Assembly: GCA_902635685.1 (NCBI GenBank) | Contig: CACPOY010000002.1 | Span: 1 to 64,000 of the forward strand | DNA: 64,000 bases | From: an uncultured Pelagibacteraceae bacterium | GTDB taxonomy: Bacteria; Pseudomonadota; Alphaproteobacteria; Pelagibacterales; Pelagibacteraceae | Direction of reading: 5' to 3' | In this document: piece after piece, positions 41,531-50,301 of the stretch | How positions within the stretch are numbered: the first letter of the stretch is position 1 | Layout: the number at the start of each line of letters is the position of its first letter | The notes under the pieces: generated by a model | The model's input: the letters and a program-made list of their open reading frames with translations, nothing else | Database searches by the model: none | What the model was told of the DNA's origin: nothing | Position numbers and translations under genes: made by a program

Positions 41531-42325
41531 CTAGTGTTCTACTCCTAAATAAGCGTCTATTACTTTTTGATTTGATCTTACTTCATCAGGCGTACCATCG
41601 CCAATAACTTTACCATAATCAAGCACTACAACTCTGTCTGATATATCCATAACTACTCCCATATCATGCTCAATAAGAACCATAGTTGTGCCGAGTTCAT
41701 CATTTACTTTTAAAATGAATCTACACATGTCCCTTTTTTCTTCTACATTCATTCCAGCCATAGGCTCATCTAGTAAAATTACAGATGAGTCAGTTGCGAG
41801 AGCACGACCTAATTCTACTTTCTTTTGTAATCCGTAAGGAAGTTTTCCAACTGGTGTATCTTTAATATCTTCTATTTCTAAAAAACTGATTATTTCTTCA
41901 GATCTTTCTCTATTAATCTTTTCTTCTTTTTTAACTTTAGGTAGTTGAAAAGCAACCTCAAGAAAATTTGTTTTCGTGTGAAGCTTTCGGCCTACTAAAA
42001 TATTATCCAGAACTGACATTCTTTTAAATAAAGCTAAGTTTTGAAATGTTCTAGAAAGGCCCATTTGTGCCATGAGATTGGGAGTAATATTTGGAATTTC
42101 TTTTCCTTTAAAAGAAACAGTTCCTTGTTGAGGTTTATAAATTCCATTTATACAATTCAGCATCGAGCTTTTTCCAGCTCCATTAGGTCCTATTATAGCT
42201 CTAACTTCATGCTCAAGTACATCGAACGAGGTATCGGTTATTGCTTTAACACCACCAAAAGAAAGAGAGATATTTTTTACCTCTAATATTGGTTTACCTA
42301 TTTTAAATTTTCTCTCAATCGCCAT
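41531..42325 (-). CDS. livG: Liv-type ABC importer 3, ATPase LivG
   Basis: A 264-residue ABC ATPase with Walker A GPNGAGKS (46-53), QMGLSRTFQNLALF, a signature in the variant form LPYGLQKKVELGRAL, Walker B VILLDEPMAGMN, switch LIEHDMGVV and the DAYLGVEH end. The LPYGxQ signature is common in LivG proteins of alphaproteobacteria associated with organic-acid or aromatic importers. It follows livF by 2 bp. An N-terminal extension of about ten residues is visible. Confidence 0.92.
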   Translation of the reverse strand: MAIERKFKIGKPILEVKNISLSFGGVKAITDTSFDVLEHEVRAIIGPNGAGKSSMLNCINGIYKPQQGTVSFKGKEIPNITPNLMAQMGLSRTFQNLALFKRMSVLDNILVGRKLHTKTNFLEVAFQLPKVKKEEKINRERSEEIISFLEIEDIKDTPVGKLPYGLQKKVELGRALATDSSVILLDEPMAGMNVEEKRDMCRFILKVNDELGTTMVLIEHDMGVVMDISDRVVVLDYGKVIGDGTPDEVRSNQKVIDAYLGVEH

Positions 42326-42327
42326 CT

Positions 42328-43143
42328 TTAATTAATTTTTTTCTTTGTTAAGCTTTCTTCTTTAAGTACATCTCTAAAATTTTTTCTACCTTTTTTTGAA
42401 ATACCTAAATATAATTCTTTCACCTGATCATTACTCAATAAACTTTGGGCTGTACCATCTAACATAACTCTTCCTGTTTCAATAATGTAGCCGTAATCTG
42501 AATTTTTTAGTGCAACATTGGTATTCTGTTCAGCAAGTAAAATACTAACACCTTCTTTCTGATTTAGCTCTTTAACAATGTTAAAAATCTCCGCTACTAA
42601 TTGTGGTGCTAAACCCATTGTAGGTTCATCTAAAAGTAGCATCTTAGGCTTAGCCATCATGGCTCTTGCAACTGCTATCATTTGTTGTTCTCCACCTGAT
42701 GTAAACGCGGCTTGGCTTTTTCTTCTTTCCTTTAATCTAATAAAATAAGTATATATTTTTTCTAATTCTTGATTGATATCACCTTTTGATAATTTTCTTG
42801 AGTATGCCCCAGCAATAATATTTTCTTCAACAGTGAGGTGGCCAAAACATCTTCTGCCCTCTAATACTTGAACCATGCCAAGCCCAACCATTTGTGAAGG
42901 ATTTTGTTTCTCAATTGAGGTGCCATCATATTCTATTGTACCTTTCGTTACTTTACCTCTTTCTGAGGCTAGCATAGTTGAAACCGCTTTTAATGTTGTA
43001 CTCTTACCCGCTCCATTTGCTCCAAGTAGTGCTACTACTTTTCCCTTTGGCACTTTTAATGAAACATCATGTAGAGCTAAAATAACATTATCATATGTTA
43101 CTTCGATATTTTTAATATCAAGTATGTTGGTTGAAGTGTTCAT
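42328..43143 (-). CDS. livF: Liv-type ABC importer 3, ATPase LivF
   Basis: A 271-residue ABC ATPase with Walker A GANGAGKS (41-48, alanine at the second place), VQVLEGRRCFGHLTVEENI, signature TSGGEQQMIAVARAMM and Walker B MLLLDEPTMGLAP. After the usual LYLG end there is an extra basic tail of about 25 residues. It is the first membrane-complex gene after the binding protein, separated from it by a hairpin (43184-43221). No clear ribosome site stands before its ATG. Confidence 0.9.
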   Translation of the reverse strand: MNTSTNILDIKNIEVTYDNVILALHDVSLKVPKGKVVALLGANGAGKSTTLKAVSTMLASERGKVTKGTIEYDGTSIEKQNPSQMVGLGMVQVLEGRRCFGHLTVEENIIAGAYSRKLSKGDINQELEKIYTYFIRLKERRKSQAAFTSGGEQQMIAVARAMMAKPKMLLLDEPTMGLAPQLVAEIFNIVKELNQKEGVSILLAEQNTNVALKNSDYGYIIETGRVMLDGTAQSLLSNDQVKELYLGISKKGRKNFRDVLKEESLTKKKIN

Positions 43144-43183
43144 TAAATTTTTTTCTATTACATTTATATTAAATTTTATTTAA

Positions 43184-43221
43184 AGGGGGAGTTAAAATAA
43201 TTTGATTACCTAACTCCCCCT
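43184..43221 (-). terminator. Intra-operon hairpin after the importer 3 binding-protein gene
   Basis: AGGGGGAGTTA (43184-43194) and TAACTCCCCCT (43211-43221) form a perfect 11-bp stem with a 16-nt loop. On the minus strand it comes 30 bp after the binding-protein stop and before livF, followed by an A+T-rich but not pure U tract. It should cause partial termination or protect the upstream mRNA end. Confidence 0.75.
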
Positions 43222-43251
43222 CCAATCGATATTAATTTATCTCTAAATTAA

Positions 43252-44592
43252 TTATCCGCATTTTTTCGGTGTAATATTGTTTTCTTTAGCAAATTTCGCT
43301 GCAGAGTCCTCAACTAGACCTCTTATAAATGCAGGATCGCCTGGAGCTTCCCAACCAGTTACCTGATTGAATTTTGTTCCATCCCACTGCATTACAGCAA
43401 ATTTACCGGCACCTTCATGGTTTGCACATGAAATAGCAAATGGAGCTAACATTCCTCCAACTCCAAGTTCAGTAAGTCTAGCTTCAGTCATGTTTAATGC
43501 TTCATAACCATCTCTAAACTCTGCACCAGTTACTGCTTTACCAACTTTGTTATGCATTTTTTGAGCATTTCTTAACGCTTCAATCCACATAACTGCAGCA
43601 CCTAGTCCTCTATTCCAGTAAACTGAACCAATCCTATTTGGATCAGCCAAGTTACCTTTTCCAGCACCGTATACTTTGTCTTTGATGTCTTTAACCAATG
43701 GATATTCTCCTGGTAAAGCATTAGCAACAGCATAAGTTCCCTTAGCTGCATCACCTGCTGGATACATATCCTCTTCGGCAGCACCAAATGTTACGTACAT
43801 CATTCTATCTCTTGGGAAATTAATTCTAGCAGCATTAGTCATTGCTGTTGAATTCATTCCAGAACCTGCTCCCCAGAAAGTAACCCAATCAGGTTTTTCT
43901 TTTCTGATTTGCAGCCACTGAGATTGTTGTTCCAGACCTGGAGGTGGGATTGATATTTCAATCAACTCAACTCCCCAGTCATTACAAATTTTTCTCATAG
44001 CTGGTAATGGCTCTCTTCCGTAAGCAGAGTCAATGTGTAAGTGAACGATTTTTTTACCTTTCATCTTATCGATTCCGCCTTCGATTTGTGCCATAAATTT
44101 TAATTTAACAGCTATTTGTGACCAGTAGTGACTTGCAGCATTAAATACCCAAGGCCATACTCTTCCATCAGCACCGTCAGTTCTTCCATAACCATATTGA
44201 GCTAAAACCACATTGTCTTTAGCCATTCGGTTAATTACTGCGTACGCTCCTGGTGTTCCTAAAGTATCAAACACTACTATTCTTTGACCATCTTTTTCTA
44301 AAAGTCTTTGGTAACATTCTACTGTTTTAACAGCGTTATATTCCGTCTCACACTCTTGCCATGTAAGCATTACTCCGTTTACTCCACCTGTCATGTTTAC
44401 ATAGTTCATGTAATCAATTTGAGCCCCGTAGTAACCAGTACCCATTGCTGAGTAAGGTCCGACACGACTACTTGCTACTGGAAAATATTGCGTTTCAGCA
44501 GCAGATACACTTTGAGGTAAAGTAAGTGAAGAAAATAGAGCGATAACTACTGTTAGAGTAGAAGTTAGCCTTTTAATCATTTTTGCTAACAT
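43252..44592 (-). CDS. Periplasmic binding protein of Liv-type ABC importer 3
   Basis: A 446-residue type-I solute-binding protein, longer than those of importers 1 and 2. The signal peptide covers about residues 1-31 (MLAKMIKRL start, cleavage near VSA). The mature start YFPVASSRVGPYSAMGTG fits the family, as do VNMTGGVNGVMLTWQECETEYN and a C-terminal WEAPGDPAFIRGLVED. The ATG at 44592 was chosen because it has a strong GGGAGGA ribosome site; an in-frame start at 44625 would add eleven residues ahead of it. Related proteins are often found near acyl-CoA synthetases. No such gene is here, so the substrate is open. Confidence 0.9.
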   Translation of the reverse strand: MLAKMIKRLTSTLTVVIALFSSLTLPQSVSAAETQYFPVASSRVGPYSAMGTGYYGAQIDYMNYVNMTGGVNGVMLTWQECETEYNAVKTVECYQRLLEKDGQRIVVFDTLGTPGAYAVINRMAKDNVVLAQYGYGRTDGADGRVWPWVFNAASHYWSQIAVKLKFMAQIEGGIDKMKGKKIVHLHIDSAYGREPLPAMRKICNDWGVELIEISIPPPGLEQQSQWLQIRKEKPDWVTFWGAGSGMNSTAMTNAARINFPRDRMMYVTFGAAEEDMYPAGDAAKGTYAVANALPGEYPLVKDIKDKVYGAGKGNLADPNRIGSVYWNRGLGAAVMWIEALRNAQKMHNKVGKAVTGAEFRDGYEALNMTEARLTELGVGGMLAPFAISCANHEGAGKFAVMQWDGTKFNQVTGWEAPGDPAFIRGLVEDSAAKFAKENNITPKKCG

Positions 44593-44804
44593 TATTCCTC
44601 CCTTATATTTAGTTATGTTAAACATTCTAATAAGCTATAATCTAACCACATAGCTAAGGTTTCTGCAATTAATAATCATTATTAACAAGAGAAATAAAAT
44701 CGTCACATTTAATTAACAATTACAACTTGAGATTGTTAAAGAATTTTTAAATATTAATTGTTTTTTAAGAAATTTATAAAAGTTTAATAAATAATAGAAA
44801 TTAA

Positions 44805-45587
44805 ATGAAAAAAATTTTAATAGTGGAGGGTAATACAGCAGAAGAGAACGGAAGTTTCACAGAAGCGGGTATTAAAACCCACACTGAAAGTTTAAAGGAA
44901 AGTCTAGAATACCTCGATAAAGAATTAATCTTAGAAGTTATAAATCCCTCATCAGATAAAAATATTCAAGTTTTCATCGATAAGCTAAATTCATACGATG
45001 GATTAATATGGGGAGGGAGCAGCCTTAACATTTATAACGATACTCCAGAGATCAGAAGACAAATTGAATTTATGAAAAAATGTCAAAATAAAGTTAAAAA
45101 TATTTTAGGAATTTGCTGGGGCATGCAAGTGGCTGTAACTGCTGCAGGAGGTCAGGTAAAAAAAGCTAACACATCTCATGTTGGTATCGCAAAAGAAATC
45201 AAGATAAATGAATACGGTTTAAAGCATCCATTATATAAGGATAAAGAAAAAAGATTTAATTCTCCTGCTTTTAATTATGACGAAGTTGTGAAAATACCTG
45301 AAAACGGTATTTGTCTTGCATCTAATAAAGTTAATAAAGTCCAAAGTTTGTATTTTCAAATAAATAAAACTAGAGTTTGGGGTTTGCAATATCACCCTGA
45401 AATAACTTATGAAAAAATGATAAGTTTGATTAATTTTAGAAGAAAAAGATTAATCGAATATAGAAAAGTATTCAAAAATGAAAATGATCTCGAAAATCAC
45501 ATATCTTTTATTGAAAAAGAAATTCAGACCACAGTCAAAGAAAAAAAAATGTTAGAACTTAAAAATTGGCTTAAAGAATTAAAATAA
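44805..45587 (+). CDS. Class-I glutamine amidotransferase-like protein
   Basis: A 260-residue protein with the GATase-1 triad: nucleophile C104 in [10 protein letters not shown]197 and E199 in LQYHPEI. It is a free-standing domain, like those acting on gamma-glutamyl compounds or transferring ammonia to a separate synthetase. No synthetase partner is adjacent, so the acceptor is unknown. A hydrophilic C-terminal helix of about 60 residues (from about 205) is extra. A 212-bp gap separates it from the divergent binding protein; it holds an 8-bp inverted repeat (44713-44739) but no clear promoter. Its 3' end overlaps the convergent fhs gene by 9 bp. Confidence 0.8.
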   Translation: MKKILIVEGNTAEENGSFTEAGIKTHTESLKESLEYLDKELILEVINPSSDKNIQVFIDKLNSYDGLIWGGSSLNIYNDTPEIRRQIEFMKKCQNKVKNILGICWGMQVAVTAAGGQVKKANTSHVGIAKEIKINEYGLKHPLYKDKEKRFNSPAFNYDEVVKIPENGICLASNKVNKVQSLYFQINKTRVWGLQYHPEITYEKMISLINFRRKRLIEYRKVFKNENDLENHISFIEKEIQTTVKEKKMLELKNWLKELK

Positions 45588-47264
45588 ACCTTCAATTTGG
45601 CCTTTTTGATTTAATTTAATAGTATTAGCGGCGGGTTTTCTTGGCAATCCTGGCATTGTCATTATTGATCCACAAATGACTACCACAAATTCTGCTCCTG
45701 AGGATAATCTTACTTCTCTTATTGGTATCTCATGATTTGAGGGGGCACCTTTGAGTTTGGGGTCTGTTGAAAAACTAAATTGAGTTTTTGCAATACAAAC
45801 TGGTAAATTTCCATGACCATTATCTTCAAAAACTTTTAATTGTTCTTTGACTTTATCATCAGCTGTTATTTTGTCAGCCTTATAGATTTGTTTAGCAATT
45901 AACTCTATTTTATCCCAAAGTTTAAGATTGCTATTATATAAAAATTTAAATTTATTTTTGTTATTTTTGCAGACTTTAACAACTTTTTTTGCAAGATCTT
46001 TGGTCCCAATTCCACCTTTAGCCCAATGCTTGCATTCACTTACTTCAACTTTATTTTTTTTACAAAAATTTAAAACAGTTTTAATCTCCTTTTTTGTATC
46101 TAGCGCAAAATGATTTATGGCTACTATTGGTTCTAAACCAAATTTTTTTATGTTTGTTATATGCCTTTCCAAGTTGACCAATCCTTTTTCTAACGCCGAT
46201 ATATCTTCTTTTTTTAAGTCTTCTTTTTCAACGCCCCCATGCATTTTTAATGCTCTTATTGTTGCAACAATTACCACACAGCTAGGGCTTAACCCTGCTT
46301 TCCTGCATTTTATATTTAAAAACTTTTCTGCACCAAGATCTGCACCAAATCCTGCTTCAGTAACTACATAATCAGATAATTTTAATGCAGATTTTGTTGC
46401 AATCACTGAATTGCACCCGTGGGCAATGTTTGCAAATGGACCTCCATGAATAATTGCGGGATTATTTTCTAAACTTTGAGTCACATTTGGTCTGATCGCC
46501 TCTTTAAGTAAAACTGTCATAGGACCATGAGCATTAATATCTCTTGCATAAAGTGGGCTCCCTTTTTTATCGTATGCAAAAGTAATATTACCAATTCTTT
46601 TTTCTAAATCTTTTAAATCGTTAGATAGACAAAAAATTGCCATTACCTCTGATGCAACTGTTATGTCGAAACCATCAACTCTTTTAAAATCCTTAGCGAC
46701 TCCACTAGTATTAATATCAATAAATCTAAGTGCGCGGTCATTCATATCCATTACACGTTTCCAAACAATTCTGTTTTCATCTATGTTGAGTTTATTTCCC
46801 CAATAAATGTGATTATCAATCATTGCAGATAATAAATTATGCGCTGAAGTAATCGCGTGAAAATCACCTGTAAAATGTAAATTAATTTGCTCCATAGGAA
46901 CAACTTGAGCATATCCTCCCCCAGCTGCACCACCTTTCATTCCAAAAGAAGGACCCAAACTTGGTTCTCTTAAACAAACAATAGATTTTTTGCCAATTTT
47001 ATTTAGCCCATCGTTTAACCCAACTGAAGTAGTAGTTTTGCCCTCACCTGCTGGGGTAGGTGTTATAGCGGTCACTAAAATTAATTTACCATCTTTTTTT
47101 TTCTTTAGTTTTTCTAGAAATTCAAAATTTATTTTTGCAATATGTCTACCCATTGGACTAAATGCACTACTTTTGTCTGGAACATTAATTTTAGCTAGGA
47201 TTTTACTTATTGGTTTCATCTTAGCTTTTCTAGCTATTTCTATATCTGATTTAACTTTTGCCAT
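45579..47264 (-). CDS. fhs: Formate-tetrahydrofolate ligase
   Basis: A 561-residue enzyme joining formate to tetrahydrofolate with ATP, the entry to or exit from 10-formyl-THF in one-carbon metabolism. Marks are the ATP-binding [20 protein letters not shown] (about residues 68-87), [23 protein letters not shown] split over the substrate loop, and [15 protein letters not shown]. Length is usual. It complements the GcvT-family, MetF-like and dimethylglycine-dehydrogenase-like genes in the right part of the window, since demethylation yields methylene-THF that can be oxidised through formyl-THF to formate and ATP. It lies 69 bp downstream of the transporter gene at 47334. Confidence 0.95.
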   Translation of the reverse strand: MAKVKSDIEIARKAKMKPISKILAKINVPDKSSAFSPMGRHIAKINFEFLEKLKKKKDGKLILVTAITPTPAGEGKTTTSVGLNDGLNKIGKKSIVCLREPSLGPSFGMKGGAAGGGYAQVVPMEQINLHFTGDFHAITSAHNLLSAMIDNHIYWGNKLNIDENRIVWKRVMDMNDRALRFIDINTSGVAKDFKRVDGFDITVASEVMAIFCLSNDLKDLEKRIGNITFAYDKKGSPLYARDINAHGPMTVLLKEAIRPNVTQSLENNPAIIHGGPFANIAHGCNSVIATKSALKLSDYVVTEAGFGADLGAEKFLNIKCRKAGLSPSCVVIVATIRALKMHGGVEKEDLKKEDISALEKGLVNLERHITNIKKFGLEPIVAINHFALDTKKEIKTVLNFCKKNKVEVSECKHWAKGGIGTKDLAKKVVKVCKNNKNKFKFLYNSNLKLWDKIELIAKQIYKADKITADDKVKEQLKVFEDNGHGNLPVCIAKTQFSFSTDPKLKGAPSNHEIPIREVRLSSGAEFVVVICGSIMTMPGLPRKPAANTIKLNQKGQIEGLF

Positions 47265-47333
47265 TTTGTGTTTTTTATAAAGATATTCGATTAGTATATC
47301 TTTTTAGCGTCTTTGAAAATATATTATTATTTT

Positions 47334-48182
47334 TTAGTTTCTTGTGGCAATATAAACACCTACAGTTGCTATAATAAATCCCAAGATATCTAAATAAGTT
47401 AATTTTTCATTTAAGAAAAGCCATGCTAAAAAAGCAGATGTAGATGGTATTAAAAAAAATATAGATACAGTTTTACTTGCTGAGTTTTTTTTAATTAAAA
47501 ACATTAAAATTGTAAATGCTCCAAATGAAACAAGAAATATTTGGTGGCTCATTGCTAATAGAAATGTCTTTGTAAAATTAATATATGGTTCAACAAAAAA
47601 TATAATTATAAGAACATGAAATAAACAACCTCCAGATGCTTGATAAAAATTGCTTACAGCTAAAGGCATATTCTTACTTAATTTTTTTTGCCAAATTGTA
47701 GATAAAGTAATTGAAATTAAGGATATTATTGTTGCAATCAGTCCTAAAAGTGGAATTTTAGAGCCTAAATCTATTCCTAAAACTAAAGATGCACCTACAA
47801 ATCCTAACAAAACACCTATCCATTGTTTTAAATTTACCTTCTCATTCAGTATTGGCCCGCTCAATATATTTGTTAAAATCGGTTGAAGAGTTACTATCAA
47901 AGCAGCGATCCCAGTTGGCATTCCGATAGAAATTGAATAAAAAACACCTCCCAAATAAAGTCCGTGAAAAAGAACTCCACTAAAAATAGTTTCAATTAAA
48001 TTCTTTTTATTTACAGCTAAGGACTGATTTGAATACAAAGAAAAGATATAAAAACCTATTGCTACAAAAAAAAATCTAAAAGCTAATGCAGCAAAAGGAT
48101 CGCTATTATCTACAATTGGTTTAGTTGTAATAAATGCAGATGACCATAATAGAACAAATATTATTGGAAAAACTCTGATCAT
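47334..48182 (-). CDS. EamA/DMT-family transporter
   Basis: A 282-residue membrane protein with ten predicted helices in two EamA repeats: FPIIFVLLWSSAFITTKPIVD near the N-terminus, and GVLLGFVGASLVLGID at the end of the first repeat. IATVGVYIATRN ends the second. Such proteins move amino acids, amines or other metabolites, often outward. The substrate cannot be read from the sequence. It lies 69 bp before fhs on the same strand and 38 bp after an unrecognised gene. Confidence 0.87.
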   Translation of the reverse strand: MIRVFPIIFVLLWSSAFITTKPIVDNSDPFAALAFRFFFVAIGFYIFSLYSNQSLAVNKKNLIETIFSGVLFHGLYLGGVFYSISIGMPTGIAALIVTLQPILTNILSGPILNEKVNLKQWIGVLLGFVGASLVLGIDLGSKIPLLGLIATIISLISITLSTIWQKKLSKNMPLAVSNFYQASGGCLFHVLIIIFFVEPYINFTKTFLLAMSHQIFLVSFGAFTILMFLIKKNSASKTVSIFFLIPSTSAFLAWLFLNEKLTYLDILGFIIATVGVYIATRN

Positions 48183-48220
48183 TTAAAATTTTTTAAATTA
48201 AATTCTATTATTTTCAAATA

Positions 48221-48655
48221 TCAATCAATAATATTCAATTTAAGTAGTTCACTTTGCTCAGTTTCTTTGCACCATAATTCGTAACTTTCACAAATTCTCC
48301 ATAATTGATCAAAGGCACGTTGTGAAATTTTAAGAGGAAATTTATTTTTTGTATAATATAAATCAGGAAATTGAATTAATTGTTTGATCATCATGTCTTT
48401 TTGAACATGCAACAGCTTGATTGTTTCTGCTGGAATTTTATTATTATTCTGATCAATAAAGTCGTTGTTCTTTAATTTTTCCAACCATTCATCGTGAAAT
48501 TTACCACTACTTAATTTTTCAAAAAACTTAGTTTTTATAAAATTTTTAATAGCATCGGAATTGTTATAATCAATATTGTTTTCTTTTATTCTGGAAATTT
48601 CTAAATATATTTTTTCTGCAACATATAGCATGTAGGGTCTGTCTTTTGATTTCAT
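48221..48655 (-). CDS. Unrecognised 144-residue cytoplasmic protein
   Basis: I do not recognise this protein. It is soluble, charged and mostly helical, with no signal peptide or membrane helix. Notable segments are RPYMLYVAEKIYLEISRIKEN near the start and LWRICESYELWCKETEQS near the end, with two cysteines there. A spaced hydrophobic pattern suggests a helical bundle. It lies 5 bp after the amino-acid racemase gene on the same strand, so the two are likely co-transcribed. The high lysine/asparagine content fits the genome's composition rather than transfer from elsewhere. Confidence 0.7.
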   Translation of the reverse strand: MKSKDRPYMLYVAEKIYLEISRIKENNIDYNNSDAIKNFIKTKFFEKLSSGKFHDEWLEKLKNNDFIDQNNNKIPAETIKLLHVQKDMMIKQLIQFPDLYYTKNKFPLKISQRAFDQLWRICESYELWCKETEQSELLKLNIID

Positions 48656-48660
48656 ATATT

Positions 48661-49407
48661 TTATATCTTATATTTTTTCATTGCTGCATTCGCTAAGATC
48701 AAATTCGGATCTAAAAATATTTTTGATGTTTTAATTTTATCAAAAGACTTAAATGCAAATATTGCAATTGGTAATTCAGTACATCCAAGAATTATTTTTT
48801 TACATTTTTTATCTATCAAATAATTTATAGCAGGTTTGATTATTTTACTTGCTGCTTTTACATCACCCATCTTTACAAATTTTATAGCTCGATTGACTGA
48901 ATTTTTTTGAATTTTTGACTCTGGAAAAATTAAATTAAAATTTTTATCAAAAAAATTATTATATATTCCAGTTCTTAAAGTACCCTCTGTAGCAAGCAAA
49001 CCAATAGTAGAGTTTTTCTTACACTGTTTTATTGTATGTCTATAAACTTCTCTTGGCATATTTATTATCGGTAAGTTTATTCTTTTTTTTAAATCATCAT
49101 ACCAATAATGTGCTGTGTTACAGGGTATTACAAGAAACTTACATTTACTTTTTTTTAGTAATTTACATCCTTTAACTAAACTTTTTAAAACAAGTTGATA
49201 TTTTATTTTATTTTTTTTTACATTTAAATTTTTAGTTAGATTCCTAGTGTGAATACCTATCGACTCAGGTCTTCCTGGAATATTTGCTTTGTTATAAAGA
49301 ATAAACAGGGGATACTCTTGATCTATTTTACCTCTATTTAAAATTGCAAGTTTATTACAAAAGTCTAAACCTGCTTGTGTTCCCATTCCACCAAGAATAC
49401 CTATCAT
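48661..49407 (-). CDS. Aspartate/glutamate-type amino-acid racemase
   Basis: A 248-residue racemase of the YgeA/aspartate racemase type. The N-terminus is MIGILGGMGTQAGLDFCNK. The two catalytic cysteines lie in VIPCNTAHYW (near residue 92) and LGCTELPIAI (near 208). It should interconvert L- and D- forms of an amino acid, most likely aspartate or glutamate, without a cofactor. It is unlike the second superfamily member at 14726, which has a maleate-isomerase-type site. A structured non-coding stretch separates its start from the cold-shock gene upstream. Confidence 0.85.
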   Translation of the reverse strand: MIGILGGMGTQAGLDFCNKLAILNRGKIDQEYPLFILYNKANIPGRPESIGIHTRNLTKNLNVKKNKIKYQLVLKSLVKGCKLLKKSKCKFLVIPCNTAHYWYDDLKKRINLPIINMPREVYRHTIKQCKKNSTIGLLATEGTLRTGIYNNFFDKNFNLIFPESKIQKNSVNRAIKFVKMGDVKAASKIIKPAINYLIDKKCKKIILGCTELPIAIFAFKSFDKIKTSKIFLDPNLILANAAMKKYKI

Positions 49408-49433
49408 AAATTTTTTATATATTAATAGATGTA

Positions 49434-49494
49434 TTATTGGCTACAGAAATTTTTAAATTTCTGGAATTATAATTTATATTAATGTAGCCAATAA
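49434..49494 (-). other. Nested inverted-repeat structure, possible RNA element
   Basis: TTATTGGCTACA (49434-49445) and TGTAGCCAATAA (49483-49494) are perfect 12-bp complements. Inside, CAGAAATTT (49444-49452) and AAATTTCTG (49455-49463) form a second hairpin that begins where the outer arm ends, sharing its last two bases. The element fills the gap between the cold-shock gene and the racemase gene, both on the minus strand. A terminator without a U-run, an mRNA 3' protecting structure or a small RNA are possible. Confidence 0.55.
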
Positions 49495-49509
49495 ATGATA
49501 TTTTGAAAA

Positions 49510-49716
49510 TTATGCAGTTTTTAAATTAACTGCTGAAGGACCTTTGGGACCATCCTCAACATCGAAAGTCAAAGCTTGACCCTCATCTAAACCATTCATA
49601 CCAGCATCTCTTACAGCTGAAACATGAACGAATACATCTTTTTCTTTATCGTCTCTTTCAATAAAACCAAAACCTTTGGTAGGATTGAACCACTTTACTT
49701 TTCCTTGTAGACTCAT
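49510..49716 (-). CDS. cspA: Cold-shock-domain protein (CspA family)
   Basis: A 68-residue single-domain nucleic-acid-binding protein. Both RNA-binding motifs are present: RNP1 KGFGFIE (residues 14-20) and RNP2 VFVHVSA (near 28-34). It begins with [13 protein letters not shown] and ends ... [10 protein letters not shown], all typical. Cold-shock proteins bind single-stranded RNA and melt structure. About 115 bp of non-coding DNA lie upstream, long for this genome, and include an 8-bp inverted repeat and a TTGACA box, as expected for a gene with a regulated leader. Confidence 0.96.
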   Translation of the reverse strand: MSLQGKVKWFNPTKGFGFIERDDKEKDVFVHVSAVRDAGMNGLDEGQALTFDVEDGPKGPSAVNLKTA

Positions 49717-49748
49717 AGTTTTCTTCTTACTTTTTGTTATATTAATTT

Positions 49749-49769
49749 AATACTTATAATTTAAGTATT
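49749..49769 (-). promoter_or_regulatory. Inverted repeat in the cspA leader/promoter region
   Basis: AATACTTA (49749-49756) and TAAGTATT (49762-49769) are perfect complements with a 5-nt spacer, 33 bp before the cspA start codon. A TTGACA box on the minus strand lies at 49803-49798, without a convincing -10 box at standard spacing. The repeat may be an operator or a leader hairpin. Confidence 0.35.
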
Positions 49770-49833
49770 GACAAGTTCTTCAAAATTAAATGAGTTTTGT
49801 CAACAAAATTGATGCTTTATGATAATTTTTGTT

Positions 49834-50301
49834 TCAATCGTTGTCAATTTGCTTTGTATAATACAACGAATTTGGATCAATTTTGTAGTGAGCAAAAGGT
49901 TCACAAGGTTCAAAATGACATTTTTTAAATAGTTTTCTTGCAGGCTCGAAAAATTTTCCAGCACCTGTCTCAATACTTATTCTCTTTAAATTATGTTTTC
50001 TGGCCTCAATAATCAAATGTTGAATTAACTTTATTCCAATATTTTGTCCTCTAAAGTTGTCATGAATTCTAATTGATTTAAATTCACCGTGCTCCTTATC
50101 TAAAAATTTTAACGCTCCACAGCCTAATAACCTGTTATTTTCCCACAAACTCCAAAATTTTATTGAAGGAACTTTAAGCCCAGAGATGTCCAAAACGTGT
50201 GTGCTCTCCTCAGGTGAAGCGGCCCTGAGTTCAATGAAGTGTTTTTTTAAGAGTTCATTTACCTCTGGATGATCAAAGTTACCCTCTATAATTTTAAACA
50301 T
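49834..50301 (-). CDS. GNAT-family N-acetyltransferase
   Basis: A 155-residue acetyltransferase-fold protein. The acetyl-CoA-binding stretch reads IRIHDNFRGQNIGIKLIQHL (the R-x-x-G-x-G/A motif with Q at one place). Before it lie LLGCGALKFLDKEHGEFKSI, after it ISIETGAGKFFEPARKLFKKCHF. The close of the protein (FEPCEPFAHYKIDPNSLYYTK) resembles the YjcF/ElaA-like group. The acceptor is unknown. Its start directly abuts the purK stop, so it shares the purE-purK transcript. Confidence 0.85.
   Translation of the reverse strand: MFKIIEGNFDHPEVNELLKKHFIELRAASPEESTHVLDISGLKVPSIKFWSLWENNRLLGCGALKFLDKEHGEFKSIRIHDNFRGQNIGIKLIQHLIIEARKHNLKRISIETGAGKFFEPARKLFKKCHFEPCEPFAHYKIDPNSLYYTKQIDND

Noticed and set aside
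44713-44739. Inverted repeat TTAACAAT/ATTGTTAA in the gap before the amidotransferase gene
   Set aside because: Short, A+T-rich and without nearby promoter boxes; noted but too weak to call an operator.
47279-47305. Weak hairpin AAAGATAT/ATATCTTT before fhs
   Set aside because: A+T-only stem with a 9-nt loop; expected by chance in this composition and not placed well for either gene.
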